From: Streptomyces panaciradicis | GTDB lineage: Bacteria > Actinomycetota > Actinomycetes > Streptomycetales > Streptomycetaceae | Reading direction: 5' to 3' | DNA: 64,000 nucleotides | Assembly: GCF_023516615.1 (NCBI RefSeq) | Contig: NZ_JAMGBF010000005.1 | Coordinates: forward strand, 62,001 to 126,000 | Shown here: positions 44,109 through 52,621 of the stretch, piece after piece | Numbering within the stretch: position 1 is the stretch's first letter | How the letters are laid out: every line of letters begins with the position of its first letter | Made by a program: the position numbers and the translations under genes | Notes under the pieces: generated by a model | What the model was told of the DNA's origin: nothing | Seen by the model: the letters and a program-made list of their open reading frames with translations, nothing else | The model's database searches: none

Positions 44109-44881
44109 CAGCGCAGCACGGTACGACCGAGCCCGCCGTGTCCCTGCGCGGCGTCCGCGCCGACCTGGGCTCGCGCCCCGTGCTGCGCGGGATCGACCTC
44201 ACCGTGGCACGCGGTGAGGTCGTCGCGCTGCTCGGCGCCAACGGCTCCGGCAAGTCGACGGCCATCCGCACGATCATCGGCCAGGTGCCGGTGAGCGCCG
44301 GGAGGATCGAGCTGTTCGGCACCGAGCGCGAGCGGTTCCGGGACTGGGCGCGGGTGGGCTACGTCCCGCAGCGCACGACGGCCGCCGGCGGCGTCCCCGC
44401 CACGGTCACCGAGATCGTCTCCTCCGGCCGGCTGTCCCGGACCCGCTTCGGCGTGCTGCGCAAGGCCGACCACGCGGCCGTGCGCGGGGCCCTGGAGCTG
44501 GTCGGCATGGCGGACCGGGCGAAGGAGTCCGTGAACGCCCTGTCCGGCGGCCAGCACCAGCGCGTCCTGATCGCCCGCGCGCTCGCCGCCGAACCGGAAC
44601 TGCTGATCATGGACGAGCCGATGGCGGGCGTGGACCTGGCCAGCCAGGAGGTGCTGGCGCAGACCCTGCGCGAGCAGGTCGCGGCCGGTGCGACCGTCCT
44701 GCTCGTCCTGCACGAACTCGGGCCCCTGGAACCGCTGATCGACCGCGCGGTGGTGCTCCGCGACGGCTGCGTCCTGCACGACGGGCCGCCCCCGAAGGCG
44801 GTCGGCCAGCATGCCCTCCCCGGCCACGACCACGTCCACCCGCACGAGCCCGGGCCGCTGCGCACCGGACTGCTGGGCTGA
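44105..44881 (+). CDS. znuC: Zinc ABC importer, ATPase
   Basis: 258-aa ABC ATPase that drives zinc uptake. Walker A LLGANGSGKST, signature LSGGQHQRVLIARALA, Walker B LLIMDEPMAGVD and a late His-rich end (HALPGHDHVHPHEPG) that may bind zinc. ATG at 44105 overlaps the znuA stop. Second gene of the znuACB operon, followed 10 bases later by znuB. Expected to be expressed under zinc limitation. Confidence 0.95.
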   Translation: MTAQHGTTEPAVSLRGVRADLGSRPVLRGIDLTVARGEVVALLGANGSGKSTAIRTIIGQVPVSAGRIELFGTERERFRDWARVGYVPQRTTAAGGVPATVTEIVSSGRLSRTRFGVLRKADHAAVRGALELVGMADRAKESVNALSGGQHQRVLIARALAAEPELLIMDEPMAGVDLASQEVLAQTLREQVAAGATVLLVLHELGPLEPLIDRAVVLRDGCVLHDGPPPKAVGQHALPGHDHVHPHEPGPLRTGLLG

Positions 44882-44891
44882 AGGAACAGTG

Positions 44892-45794
44892 ATGGACTTC
44901 CTCGACTACGCCTTCATGCAGAGGGCCCTGCTCGCCGCCGTCCTCGTCGGCGTCACCGCCCCCGCGATCGGCATCTACCTCGTCCAGCGCCGCCAGGCCC
45001 TGATGGGCGACGGCATCGGCCATGTGGCGATGACGGGCGTCGGCCTCGGCTTCCTGCTCAACGCCTCCCCGGTGTGGATGGCGACGCTCGTCTCCGTGCT
45101 CGGCGCGGTCCTGATGGAGCTGATCCGCTGGTACGGCCGCACCCGCGGCGACATCGCCCTCGCGATGCTCTTCTACGGCGGCATGGCCGGCGGCGTGATG
45201 TTCATCAACCTCGCGCCCGGCGGCTCCAACGCCAACCTGACCTCGTACCTCTTCGGCTCGCTGTCGACGGTCTCGCCGTCGGACGTGACGGCGATCTGCC
45301 TGCTGGCCGGCTTCGTCGTGCTGGTCACGCTCGGCCTGCGCCGCCAGCTGTTCGCGGTCAGCCAGGACGAGGAGTTCGCGCGGGTGACGGGCCTGCCCGT
45401 GCGCGCACTGAACCTGCTGACCGCCGTCACGGCGGCGGTCACCGTGACGGTCGCGATGCGGGTGGTGGGCCTGCTGCTGGTCAGCGCGCTGATGGTGGTG
45501 CCGGTGGCCGCCGCGCAGCAGCTCAGCCGCAGCTTCGCGGCGACCTTCGCGATCGCCGTGGCGATCGGGGTGAGCGTGACCATCGGCGGCACGGTCACCT
45601 CCTACTACCAGGACGTGCCGCCCGGCGCGACGATCGTGCTGCTGACCATCGCGGCCTTCCTGGTGCTGACCGCGCTCGCCACTCCCCTGGCCCGGCGGCG
45701 GGCCCGGGCGGCGGCGGCCGCGCGGCCCGTCGGTGAGCCCGCCGAGTGCGCGATCCCGGCCGCCCGGGAGGCCGTCGGCGACGTCGGCGTCTGA
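44892..45794 (+). CDS. znuB: Zinc ABC importer, membrane permease
   Basis: 300-aa ABC-3-type permease with about eight hydrophobic helices (for instance LLAAVLVGVTAPAIGIYLV; AICLLAGFVVLVTLGL; VVGLLLVSALMVVPVAA; TIVLLTIAAFLVLTAL). The coupling segment around QEDEEFARVTGLPVRALN is seen as SQDEEFARVTGLPVRALNLL. ATG at 44892 follows AAGGAA. It is followed 70 bases on by zur, so the importer and its repressor sit together. The C-terminal tail is Ala/Arg-rich and cytoplasmic. Confidence 0.95.
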   Translation: MDFLDYAFMQRALLAAVLVGVTAPAIGIYLVQRRQALMGDGIGHVAMTGVGLGFLLNASPVWMATLVSVLGAVLMELIRWYGRTRGDIALAMLFYGGMAGGVMFINLAPGGSNANLTSYLFGSLSTVSPSDVTAICLLAGFVVLVTLGLRRQLFAVSQDEEFARVTGLPVRALNLLTAVTAAVTVTVAMRVVGLLLVSALMVVPVAAAQQLSRSFAATFAIAVAIGVSVTIGGTVTSYYQDVPPGATIVLLTIAAFLVLTALATPLARRRARAAAAARPVGEPAECAIPAAREAVGDVGV

Positions 45795-45864
45795 CCGCGC
45801 CCGGGCCGGGCTGGCACAATGGCCCGGCAGGCGTCGTGGACGCGAGCCGTAGAAGGAGGACCCG

Positions 45865-46281
45865 GTGACGACCGCTGGACCGCCCGTGAAGGGCCGCGCC
45901 ACCCGGCAGCGTGCCGCCGTGGCGGCGGCCCTCGACGAGGTCGACGAGTTCCGCAGCGCGCAGGAGCTGCACGACATGCTCAAGCACAAGGGCGACTCGG
46001 TCGGTCTGACCACCGTCTACCGCACCCTGCAGTCCCTCGCCGACGCCGGCGAGGTCGACGTCCTGCGCACCTCCGAGGGCGAGTCCGTCTACCGCCGCTG
46101 CTCCTCCGGCGAGCACCACCACCACCTGGTGTGCCGGGTGTGCGGCAAAGCCGTCGAGGTCGAAGGACCGGCGGTGGAGAAGTGGGCGGAGGCGATCGCC
46201 GCCGAGCACGGCTACGTGAACGTCGCCCACACCGTGGAGATCTTCGGAACCTGCGCGGAGTGCGCCGCCGCCGGGAACTGA
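45865..46281 (+). CDS. zur: Zinc uptake regulator, Fur family
   Basis: 138-aa repressor that binds DNA when loaded with zinc. Winged-helix domain with ATRQRAAVAAALDEVDEFRS and TTVYRTLQSLADAGEVDVLR, then the metal domain SSGEHHHHLVCRVCGKAVEV...FGTCAECAAAG with two CxxC pairs for structural zinc. GTG at 45865 follows AGAAGGAGGA. A short inverted repeat (CCGGGCC...GGCCCGG, about 45802-45828) lies upstream. It should repress znuACB through the boxes at 43113-43149. Convergent with the next gene with a single base between stops. Confidence 0.95.
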   Translation: MTTAGPPVKGRATRQRAAVAAALDEVDEFRSAQELHDMLKHKGDSVGLTTVYRTLQSLADAGEVDVLRTSEGESVYRRCSSGEHHHHLVCRVCGKAVEVEGPAVEKWAEAIAAEHGYVNVAHTVEIFGTCAECAAAGN

Positions 46282-46282
46282 C

Positions 46283-46819
46283 TCAGACGCGGGTCAGGTG
46301 CCGGTCGAGGATCTCACGCAGCCGGTCCGCGTCCGCGGGGGCGGCGAGGCCCCGCTTGGGCAGCAGTGTGAAGCAGCTGGCGTTCTTGTCGTCGCTGTAG
46401 GTGTAGAAGGCGTCCCCGGTCTCCCGATAGCGGGGCTGCGCGGCCCACTTGACCGACGTCGTGCTGTTGTCGGTGGCCACCGTCAGCCCGGCGTCCGTCA
46501 CCGTGGCGCGGCAGGTGCCGTTGCGCACGGCGAGCTTGAGGAACGCGCGGGCCTGGAGACGGGGCGTGAGGAGCAGCAGCACCAGCGCCAGGGGCAGCCA
46601 GATCAGCACCACCCAGTCGGGCTTGTCCCGCCCCGCCACGGAGAGGGCGCCGTTCAGCACGAAGGCGAACACCAGCAGGCCGACGGCCCAGGACCGCACC
46701 CATCCCCGCTTCCTGAGCCGGTTGCGCTCCTTCAGTGCCCCCAGGAAGTCCCCCACGACCGGCTCGTACGTCAGCTCGACCGTGCCCTGCTCGGCGTCCC
46801 GCCCCATGTCCATGACCAT
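46283..46819 (-). CDS. YcxB-like membrane protein
   Basis: 178 aa. Two adjacent transmembrane helices (VRSWAVGLLVFAFVLNGALS; WVVLIWLPLALVLLLLTPRL) sit between a short acidic N-terminus (GTVELTYEPVVGDFLGAL) and a C-terminal beta-rich domain (GTCRATVTDAGLTVATDNST, WAAQPRYRETGDAFYTYS, ASCFTLLPKRGLA). This is the layout of the YcxB family, whose function is unknown. Start ATG at 46819; ATGs at 46813 and 46807 are also possible. It lies between zur and uppS without evident coupling. Confidence 0.75.
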   Translation of the reverse strand: MVMDMGRDAEQGTVELTYEPVVGDFLGALKERNRLRKRGWVRSWAVGLLVFAFVLNGALSVAGRDKPDWVVLIWLPLALVLLLLTPRLQARAFLKLAVRNGTCRATVTDAGLTVATDNSTTSVKWAAQPRYRETGDAFYTYSDDKNASCFTLLPKRGLAAPADADRLREILDRHLTRV

Positions 46820-46855
46820 GAGGCGGGATGGTACCGGCGATCTTCGGCCGGGTGA

Positions 46856-47707
46856 CTACTCGGCGGGGTCGTTGCCTCGCATCGCGGCTTCCATGGCGAG
46901 CAGTTGCTCGTTCGGGACGGCGCCGCCGAAGCGGCGGTCGCGGGAGGCGAACTCGACGCAGGCCCGCCACAGGTCGCGGCGGTCGAAGTCCGGCCACAGC
47001 ACGTCCTGGAAGACCATCTCGGCGTAAGCGCTCTGCCAGATCAGGTAGTTGGAGGTGCGCTGCTCCCCGCTCGGGCGCAGGAACAGGTCCACGTCCGGCA
47101 TGTCCGGGTAGTACAGGTACTTGGCGAGGGTCTTCTCGTTGACCTTCGACGGGTCGAGCCGGCCGGCCTTCACGTCCTCCGCCATGGCCTGCGCGGCGTC
47201 GGCGATCTCGGCGCGGCCGCCGTAGTTCATGCAGAAGTACAGGGTCAGCCGGTCGTTGTCCTTGGTCTGCTCCTGGGCGATCTGGAGCTCCTTGGCGACC
47301 GACTTCCACAGCTTGGGCATCCGGCCCACCCACCGCACGCGCACGCCGAGTCGGTCGAGCGTGTCCCGGCTCTTGCGGATGAAGTCGCGGTTGAAGTTCA
47401 TCAGGAAGCGGACCTCGTCGGGCGAGCGCTTCCAGTTCTCGGTGGAGAAGGCGTACAGGGAGATGCTGCCGACGCCCATCTCGATCGCGCCCTGCAGGAC
47501 GTCGACCACCCGCTCGGCGCCGACCTTGTGGCCCTCCGTGCGGGGCAGCCCGCGCTCCTTCGCCCAGCGGCCGTTGCCGTCCATGACGATGGCCACATGG
47601 TTCGGGACCAGCTCGCCCGGGAGCTTCGGCGCGCGGGCGCCGGACGGGTGCGGCTCGGGCGCCTTGTACTCGCGGCGCCGGTTTCCCAGGATCCCGCGTA
47701 CGACCAT
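46856..47707 (-). CDS. uppS: Isoprenyl transferase (undecaprenyl-PP synthase)
   Basis: 283-aa cis-prenyltransferase making the polyprenyl diphosphate carrier for cell-wall synthesis. Motif with the catalytic Asp: [19 protein letters not shown]; then [19 protein letters not shown] and the C-terminal [20 protein letters not shown] (cited here only in part: [10 protein letters not shown]). A basic N-terminal extension precedes the core. ATG at 47707. It lies 24 bases downstream of recO on the same strand, so the two are likely one operon, as commonly seen in Streptomyces. Confidence 0.96.
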   Translation of the reverse strand: MVVRGILGNRRREYKAPEPHPSGARAPKLPGELVPNHVAIVMDGNGRWAKERGLPRTEGHKVGAERVVDVLQGAIEMGVGSISLYAFSTENWKRSPDEVRFLMNFNRDFIRKSRDTLDRLGVRVRWVGRMPKLWKSVAKELQIAQEQTKDNDRLTLYFCMNYGGRAEIADAAQAMAEDVKAGRLDPSKVNEKTLAKYLYYPDMPDVDLFLRPSGEQRTSNYLIWQSAYAEMVFQDVLWPDFDRRDLWRACVEFASRDRRFGGAVPNEQLLAMEAAMRGNDPAE

Positions 47708-47731
47708 GTGCTTCTCGTCTCCTCTTACCGC

Positions 47732-48478
47732 TTACTTCTCTACGTAACGAAGCGAACGCAGCCCGCGTTCCATGTGCCAGTGCAGATAGGCGGACACCAG
47801 CCCGCTCCCCTCCCGCACGTGCCGCGGCTCGCACGCGTCCGCGGTCTCCCAGTCTCCCGTAAGCAGCGCGGCGAGGAGCTCCAGGGTCTGCGGGGAGGGT
47901 ACGACGCTGCCGGGCACCCGGCAGTCCACACAGACCGCGCCGCCGGAGGCGACGGAGAAGAAGCGGTTCGGGCCGGGCATGCCGCACTTGGCGCAGTCGC
48001 CGAAGCTGGGGGCGTAGCCGTTGACGGCGAGGGAGCGCAGCAGGAAGGCGTCCAGCACGAGGTGCGGGGCGTGCTCGCCGCGGGCCAGGGTGCGCAGGGC
48101 GCCGACGAGCAGCAGGTACTGCTGCACGGCCGGCTCGCCCTCGTGGTCGGTGAACCGCTCGGCGGTCTCCAGCATGGCGGTGCCGGCGGTGTAGCGGGCG
48201 TAGTCGGTGACGATCCCCCCGCCGTACGGGGCGATGGTCTCGCTCTGCGTGCACAGCGGCAGGCTGCGCCCCACCAGTTCGCTGCCCCGGGCGAAGAACT
48301 GGACGTCGACGTGGGAGAAGGGTTCGAGGCGGGCGCCGAACTTGGACTTGGTGCGCCGCACTCCCCGGGCCACGGCCCGGACCCGTCCGTGCCCGCGCGT
48401 GAGCAGCGTGATGATCCGGTCCGCCTCGCCCAGTTTCTGGGTGCGCAGGACGATGCCGTCGTCCCGGAAAAGACTCAT
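47732..48478 (-). CDS. recO: DNA repair protein RecO
   Basis: 248-aa recombination mediator of the RecFOR pathway. N-terminal OB fold: MSLFRDDGIVLRTQKLGEAD, then ITLLTRGHGRVRAVARGVRR. C-terminal helical domain with the four-Cys zinc site CAKCGMPGPN...AVCVDCR. ATG at 48478. Normal length. Upstream of uppS by 24 bases and probably cotranscribed. Confidence 0.96.
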   Translation of the reverse strand: MSLFRDDGIVLRTQKLGEADRIITLLTRGHGRVRAVARGVRRTKSKFGARLEPFSHVDVQFFARGSELVGRSLPLCTQSETIAPYGGGIVTDYARYTAGTAMLETAERFTDHEGEPAVQQYLLLVGALRTLARGEHAPHLVLDAFLLRSLAVNGYAPSFGDCAKCGMPGPNRFFSVASGGAVCVDCRVPGSVVPSPQTLELLAALLTGDWETADACEPRHVREGSGLVSAYLHWHMERGLRSLRYVEK

Positions 48479-48520
48479 CGCGTGCCCCTCATGGAGTCCA
48501 TTCTCCCGTACGCCGGCGGG

Positions 48521-49150
48521 TCAGCGTGCGCGGTCGGGGCGACTGATCGCGTCCCAGGGGGCCAGGTTCCAGGGGCTGGCGCGGTTCGCCGGGTCCAGCA
48601 GGGCGCGCAGGTGCGCGTCGGCGACGGCCTGCGGGGCGGGCGGGGAGGGGTCCTGGGCGGCCTCCAGCCCGTCCCGCCACACCTTGCGGCCCAGCAGGTA
48701 GTGGTCGGCGTACTCCTGCCAGGAGCCGTACGCCGAGACCACCGACGGCACGATGTTCTTCAGCGCGGTCCAGGCGTCGGCCTCGGTGATCAGTCCGGCG
48801 GCGAAGCCGCGCCGGGTGATGTCGGCGTACAGCGCGGCGTCCCAGGCGAGGGGCGCGACGCCGAGCAGCCGCTGGGCGCGGGCCCGGTAGCCGCTGCGGG
48901 ACAGGTCGTCGAGCCGGTCGACGAGTTCCGCGCGCGAGGTGATCTCCCACTGCTCGGCCAGCCAGCTGCGGGCGCTGTCGTCGTCGATGCGGGTGAAGGG
49001 GTAGAGGGTGGTGCGGGAGGCGTCGTGGTCACGGCTCACCGGGGCGCTCAGCGACACCATCCACAGCTGGTGCGCGGTGAGCGGGGTGGGGTACCGCCTG
49101 CCGGTGCGCGGCTTCGGCTTCGTCCGTCTCCGTATGTTCCACAGACCCAT
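48521..49150 (-). CDS. DUF1266-family protein
   Basis: 209 aa. Starts MGLWNIRRRTKPKPRTGRRY; the core PLTAHQLWMVSLSAPVS, then WLAEQWEITSRAELVDRLDD, AWDAALYADITRRGFAAGLI, AWTALKNIVPSVVSAYGSWQ and YADHYLLGRKVWRDG follows the DUF1266 pattern (YbeU/YbeR type). Soluble and helical. Function unknown. ATG at 49150. It lies between recO and a short conserved protein on the same strand, 20 bases from the latter. Confidence 0.75.
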   Translation of the reverse strand: MGLWNIRRRTKPKPRTGRRYPTPLTAHQLWMVSLSAPVSRDHDASRTTLYPFTRIDDDSARSWLAEQWEITSRAELVDRLDDLSRSGYRARAQRLLGVAPLAWDAALYADITRRGFAAGLITEADAWTALKNIVPSVVSAYGSWQEYADHYLLGRKVWRDGLEAAQDPSPPAPQAVADAHLRALLDPANRASPWNLAPWDAISRPDRAR

Positions 49151-49170
49151 GGCCCCGCACCCTACTCACG

Positions 49171-49386
49171 TCAGGGGACCTCACCGCCGCTGCGGGCGTC
49201 GGCCCGGGCCGTGGCCGCGCCGAGCCGCTCGGCACGGGTGGCCGCCCGCAGCGCCGCGGGCTCGGCGTCCCACTCCCGCCCCCCGCCGTACGGTCTGAGT
49301 TGGACGTACGGCCCTTCGTGGCCCATGACGATGCCGATTCTTCCGGTACCGGTGTCCACGACATGAGTTCCGACGGGAGGCTTCAT
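49171..49386 (-). CDS. Short conserved actinobacterial protein
   Basis: 71 aa. The protein begins MKPPVGTHVVDTGTGRIGIV; the segment VVDTGTGRIGIVMGHEGPYV with QLRPYGGGREWDAEPAAL reads like a small SH3-like barrel of conserved Streptomyces proteins. Soluble, no signal. ATG at 49386 follows GGAGAGGAAATGAAG (GGAG at 7-10 bases). Probably cotranscribed with the DUF1266 gene. Function unknown. Confidence 0.6.
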   Translation of the reverse strand: MKPPVGTHVVDTGTGRIGIVMGHEGPYVQLRPYGGGREWDAEPAALRAATRAERLGAATARADARSGGEVP

Positions 49387-49583
49387 TTCCTCTCCTTAAC
49401 GACCGTAACAAAAACAGTTCACAATTCCGGCGGCGGCGCGGGATTGCGCCTCACAGCGTGCTCCCCTTTCTTTTTGGGTTTCACGCTTTTCCGTAACCCG
49501 GAGACCTGCGGCCCCTACACTTGGCAGGAGTATGTGAACTGCGACCACGGCGCAGCCGAAGAGTTTGTGGTATTCGGATTATT

Positions 49584-50621
49584 TCATTCGGCGACCCTGC
49601 GCAGCCGGCGGGGCGCGGTCCTGCCGGCGTCCGGTTGGGGCTCGGGTTCCGGCTCGGTCGCCGCCCACAGCTCGTCGAACTGGCTGATGCGGTCCTCGAC
49701 GTGTTCCCGCTTCATCCTCAGCATCGTCATGTCGGGCCTGACATGGTGGTCCGGCCGGGTCTCGTAGCAGAGTTCGCCGTCGAAGATGATGAAGTCCATC
49801 ACCGTGCCGCCCGGGTCGAGCTGGGACTGCACGCCGATCCGCGCGTCGATGCCGTACCTGCGCTGGCGCTGGCAGATCTGCCGCAGGGCGTCGGTGACCT
49901 CGTCCGGCTCGTCCACGAGAAACAGCCGCCGGACCTCCACGCCGCGGGTCTTGATGGCCTTCTCCTGGGCGACCAGATAGCGTTTCGCGGGCTCGCTGGA
50001 CCAGAAATCCCGGTCGACGGTCGTACTGGTGGCGTAAAGCGTCTTCTTGACGCACAGGGCGAGGTCGATCAGCCATTCGTGGTTCTCGAAAGAGGAGTCG
50101 GCCCGGCCGCTGATGAGGTCCTCCATCAGTTCGGCGAGACGCTTCAGCTCCTCCTCCGCGAAGCTCTTGACGATGCCCGGCGCCTCGTCGCCGACCTGCG
50201 TGTACGCCTTGACCAGCCGGGTCACCTCCTCGGAGCGGAGCACCGAGCCGTCGACCTTGCTGAACAGCTCCGTCGCCTCGTTGATCTTGGCGAAGCTCTG
50301 GTCGACCGCCGTCCGCATCTCCGCGTGGTGGTTGGCCAGGCTCTGCTTCATGTCGTCGATGTGCCGGCGCTGGCTGTTCTCGACCACCTCGAGGCGCTCG
50401 CCGAAGTCCACGAGGTACTGCACGATCAGGGTCGCGCTGCCCAGGACGATGGACGCCACCCATTGCCAGATGTTGTTGTCGTCCCCGTTCAGCAGCACGG
50501 TCAGCAGGAAGGCGCCGCCCGCCGCCGACGCGGTGATGAGGATCTTCCAGAACAGCTTGGGGATGCCCTGCCGCGGCAGTACCGCCCCGTTGTCCCCTGT
50601 CCCTAACGACGCTCCGCTCAC
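49584..50621 (-). CDS. Membrane protein closing the SCO2521-2525-type cassette
   Basis: 345 aa. Two N-terminal helices (FWKILITASAAGGAFLLTVL; WVASIVLGSATLIVQYLV), a coiled-coil stretch (ERLEVVENSQRRHIDDMKQS...FAKINEATELFS), then a soluble domain with phospholipase-D-like secondary structure (VKKTLYATSTTVDRDFW, EVRRLFLVDEPDEVTDAL, VMDFIIFDGELCYETRPD) but no HKD catalytic motif. The last part is Pro/Glu/Arg-rich. GTG at 50621 has GGGGGAG upstream. It is 40 bases downstream of the SCO2521-type gene on the same strand and is taken as part of the cassette. Possibly a membrane anchor or sensor; function unknown. Confidence 0.7.
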   Translation of the reverse strand: MSGASLGTGDNGAVLPRQGIPKLFWKILITASAAGGAFLLTVLLNGDDNNIWQWVASIVLGSATLIVQYLVDFGERLEVVENSQRRHIDDMKQSLANHHAEMRTAVDQSFAKINEATELFSKVDGSVLRSEEVTRLVKAYTQVGDEAPGIVKSFAEEELKRLAELMEDLISGRADSSFENHEWLIDLALCVKKTLYATSTTVDRDFWSSEPAKRYLVAQEKAIKTRGVEVRRLFLVDEPDEVTDALRQICQRQRRYGIDARIGVQSQLDPGGTVMDFIIFDGELCYETRPDHHVRPDMTMLRMKREHVEDRISQFDELWAATEPEPEPQPDAGRTAPRRLRRVAE

Positions 50622-50661
50622 GTGTCTCCCCCGTCGGGTAGGTGGTTGGTGCCGTCCTCGC

Positions 50662-51633
50662 TCAGTTGGTGCTCAGTGCCTGGTGCGGCAACCGGATCGC
50701 CTGGACGGCCAGTTGGTCCCGGATGCGCTGGACCAGGTTCTGCCACTGGCGGGTGAACCCCGGTTCCCGCTCCAGTGCTTCCCACAGGTGGACCAGTGAA
50801 CGCTCCACCCGCGCGTGCGGCATCCACAGATGCAGCAGATGGTCGACGGCCGGGCGCAGGGCCTGGACCGCCACGGGGCCGTCCGCCGCGGCGAACCGGC
50901 CGCTCTCCAGCATGTGCACCACGGTCGTCAGAAGCCAGTCGTGCAGCGCGAGGTCCTCGCACAGCCCGGCGGCCGCGGCGGCCGGCGTGTCCTCCGGCAG
51001 TCTCAGTTCCACGGTCCGCAGGCCGTCCTCGGCCAGCGTGAACCGGGTCAGTTCCGCCCGCTCCCCCTCGGGGACCCGGCGGGCGACCCACCGCAGGTGC
51101 GTACGGCGGGACTTGAAGGGGACCTTGCGGTCCAGCAGCGGGTGGCGCAGCAGCCGTGCCAGCAGCGCCTCGGCGACCGCCCCGAGGTCCAGCTCCCCGC
51201 GGCCCGGGCCCCGCAGCACGCCCTGCGCGGTGGCCTGTTCGGGCAGCCTGCCGAACGGCTCGACGACACCGGGCCGCACCAGGTAGTGCCCCCAGGGGCG
51301 GCGGGTGTCGGGCCCCGCGGCCGGGGCGCTGAACCAGGCCGTGGCCTGCAGCAGCCGGCCCTCGGTGAGCGCCGCGCGGGCGGCCACCGTGCCGACGGCG
51401 CGGACCTTGCTGCCGTCGGCGGTGGGCAGCCGGCAGTCCACCCCGGTCAGCGTCTCGGGGGAAAGGGCGTACAGGTTGGGGCGTTCGGAGATCCGGACGT
51501 GTTCGTCGGCGCGCAGCCTGAGCAGCCCGGCGGCGGCCCGGCCGTCCAGTGCCTGGAAGGACGCCAGCAGACAGGTGCGCACCTCCCCGCAGACCAGGGC
51601 GGGGCGCGCGGGCTGTCCGGGACGCCGCGTCAT
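50662..51633 (-). CDS. SCO2521-family protein
   Basis: 323 aa. Starts MTRRPGQPARPALVCGEVRT; CLLASFQALDGRAAAGLLRL and WHYLVRPGVVEPFG-like segments (here RRPWGHYLVRPGVVEPFGRL) are followed by a helical C-terminal half (LAEDGLRTVELRLPEDTPAA; LHDWLLTTVVHMLESGRF; WEALEREPGFTRQWQNLVQR). It fits the family NCBI calls 'SCO2521 family protein' (name from memory), whose function is unknown. ATG at 51633 lies inside the end of the upstream gene by codon spacing (upstream stop 51635). No signal or membrane segment. Confidence 0.8.
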   Translation of the reverse strand: MTRRPGQPARPALVCGEVRTCLLASFQALDGRAAAGLLRLRADEHVRISERPNLYALSPETLTGVDCRLPTADGSKVRAVGTVAARAALTEGRLLQATAWFSAPAAGPDTRRPWGHYLVRPGVVEPFGRLPEQATAQGVLRGPGRGELDLGAVAEALLARLLRHPLLDRKVPFKSRRTHLRWVARRVPEGERAELTRFTLAEDGLRTVELRLPEDTPAAAAAGLCEDLALHDWLLTTVVHMLESGRFAAADGPVAVQALRPAVDHLLHLWMPHARVERSLVHLWEALEREPGFTRQWQNLVQRIRDQLAVQAIRLPHQALSTN

Positions 51634-51634
51634 G

Positions 51635-52621
51635 TCAGCGCCCGCCGGAGACCGGGCCGGTGGCCGGGTCCTCGTAGAAGATGTACGTGGCCCGCTGGGC
51701 GACGGCGTCCGGTACCTCGAGTCCTTCGCCCTTCGAGCGGGCGGCGACCTGTCGCAGGGCCTCGGCGTCGACCTGGGTCTGGTCGAGGATGAGCCGCACG
51801 GCGTCCTCGACGGCGAGGAAGCGGTTGGGCAGCAGGGTGCAGGTGCGGTAGGCGCTGAAGGCGGCGGCCCGCGGGTCGAGCTGGAGCAGGGGCGGCAGCC
51901 GGTCCCAGTCGTGCGGGAACTCCGCGCCGTCCCAGGGGCGCGGGACGAGCACCGGCTCGCCGAGGTGGCGTAACAGCCCGAGCCGGGCCAGCTGCCAGAC
52001 GGCGGCCAGGAACGGGCAGGACCACAGCCGCCGGCCGTCCTGCTCGGACCACAGCTCGACGTCCATGAACACGGAGTGGTTGCGGGCCGCGGTCTCCTCC
52101 GGCGGCTGCCAGCCCCTGACCTCGCCCAGTGCGGCCCGCTCGGTGGTGGGCGTGCGCCGGCCGTTGGCGAGCCAGCCGGTCTGGCCCACGGGCGGGCGGG
52201 AGCCGTTGCTGCCCGGCGGCGGCGACTCGACCAGGCGGTGCGCGACGGACTCGGCGATCTCGATGCGGTCGGCCACCGCGCAGCCCGACTCACGGGCCAG
52301 GTAGTCGATGGCCAGGCCCGCCTTCTCGGCCTCCTCCAGCACCAGGGGGAGCAGTTCGGCGGGCGTGGAGAAGCGGGTGAAGTAGTCGTCGATGAGGAAG
52401 CAGGTGCTGATGCGGGGCCGCTTGCCACCGGTGCGGCGGGCGGCGGAGGCCCGGACGGCCTCCACCCACAGCCGCACCTCGGCGAAGTGCGCGCGCAGCC
52501 GCTCCGGGCCGGCCTCGAAGTCCTCCATGTAGAGATGCCCCAACTCCAGGGAGAGGTGGGACAGTTGCACGGACCGGGTGCGGGGCTGCGCCGTGGTCTC
52601 CCGGAAGACGGCCTCGCTCAC
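51635..52621 (-). CDS. SCO2522-family protein
   Basis: 328 aa. Starts with GTG at 52621 (SEAVFRETTAQPRTRSVQLS follows), overlapping the P-loop gene stop as GTGA. Conserved-looking blocks: SHLSLELGHLYMEDFEAGPE, RISTCFLIDDYFTRFSTPAE, HSVFMDVELWSEQDGRRLWS, CPFLAAVWQLARLGLLRH and VPDAVAQRATYIFYEDPATG. Soluble, acidic. Matches the NCBI family name 'SCO2522 family protein' (from memory); no known activity. The Asp-Asp in LIDDYF and the Asp-Glu in VFMDVELW could be metal ligands, but this is speculation. Confidence 0.8.
   Translation of the reverse strand: MSEAVFRETTAQPRTRSVQLSHLSLELGHLYMEDFEAGPERLRAHFAEVRLWVEAVRASAARRTGGKRPRISTCFLIDDYFTRFSTPAELLPLVLEEAEKAGLAIDYLARESGCAVADRIEIAESVAHRLVESPPPGSNGSRPPVGQTGWLANGRRTPTTERAALGEVRGWQPPEETAARNHSVFMDVELWSEQDGRRLWSCPFLAAVWQLARLGLLRHLGEPVLVPRPWDGAEFPHDWDRLPPLLQLDPRAAAFSAYRTCTLLPNRFLAVEDAVRLILDQTQVDAEALRQVAARSKGEGLEVPDAVAQRATYIFYEDPATGPVSGGR

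Noticed and set aside
50662..52428. 588-aa reading of the SCO2521-type gene
   Set aside because: Its first 265 residues are a shadow of the SCO2522-type gene; the family start is at 51633.
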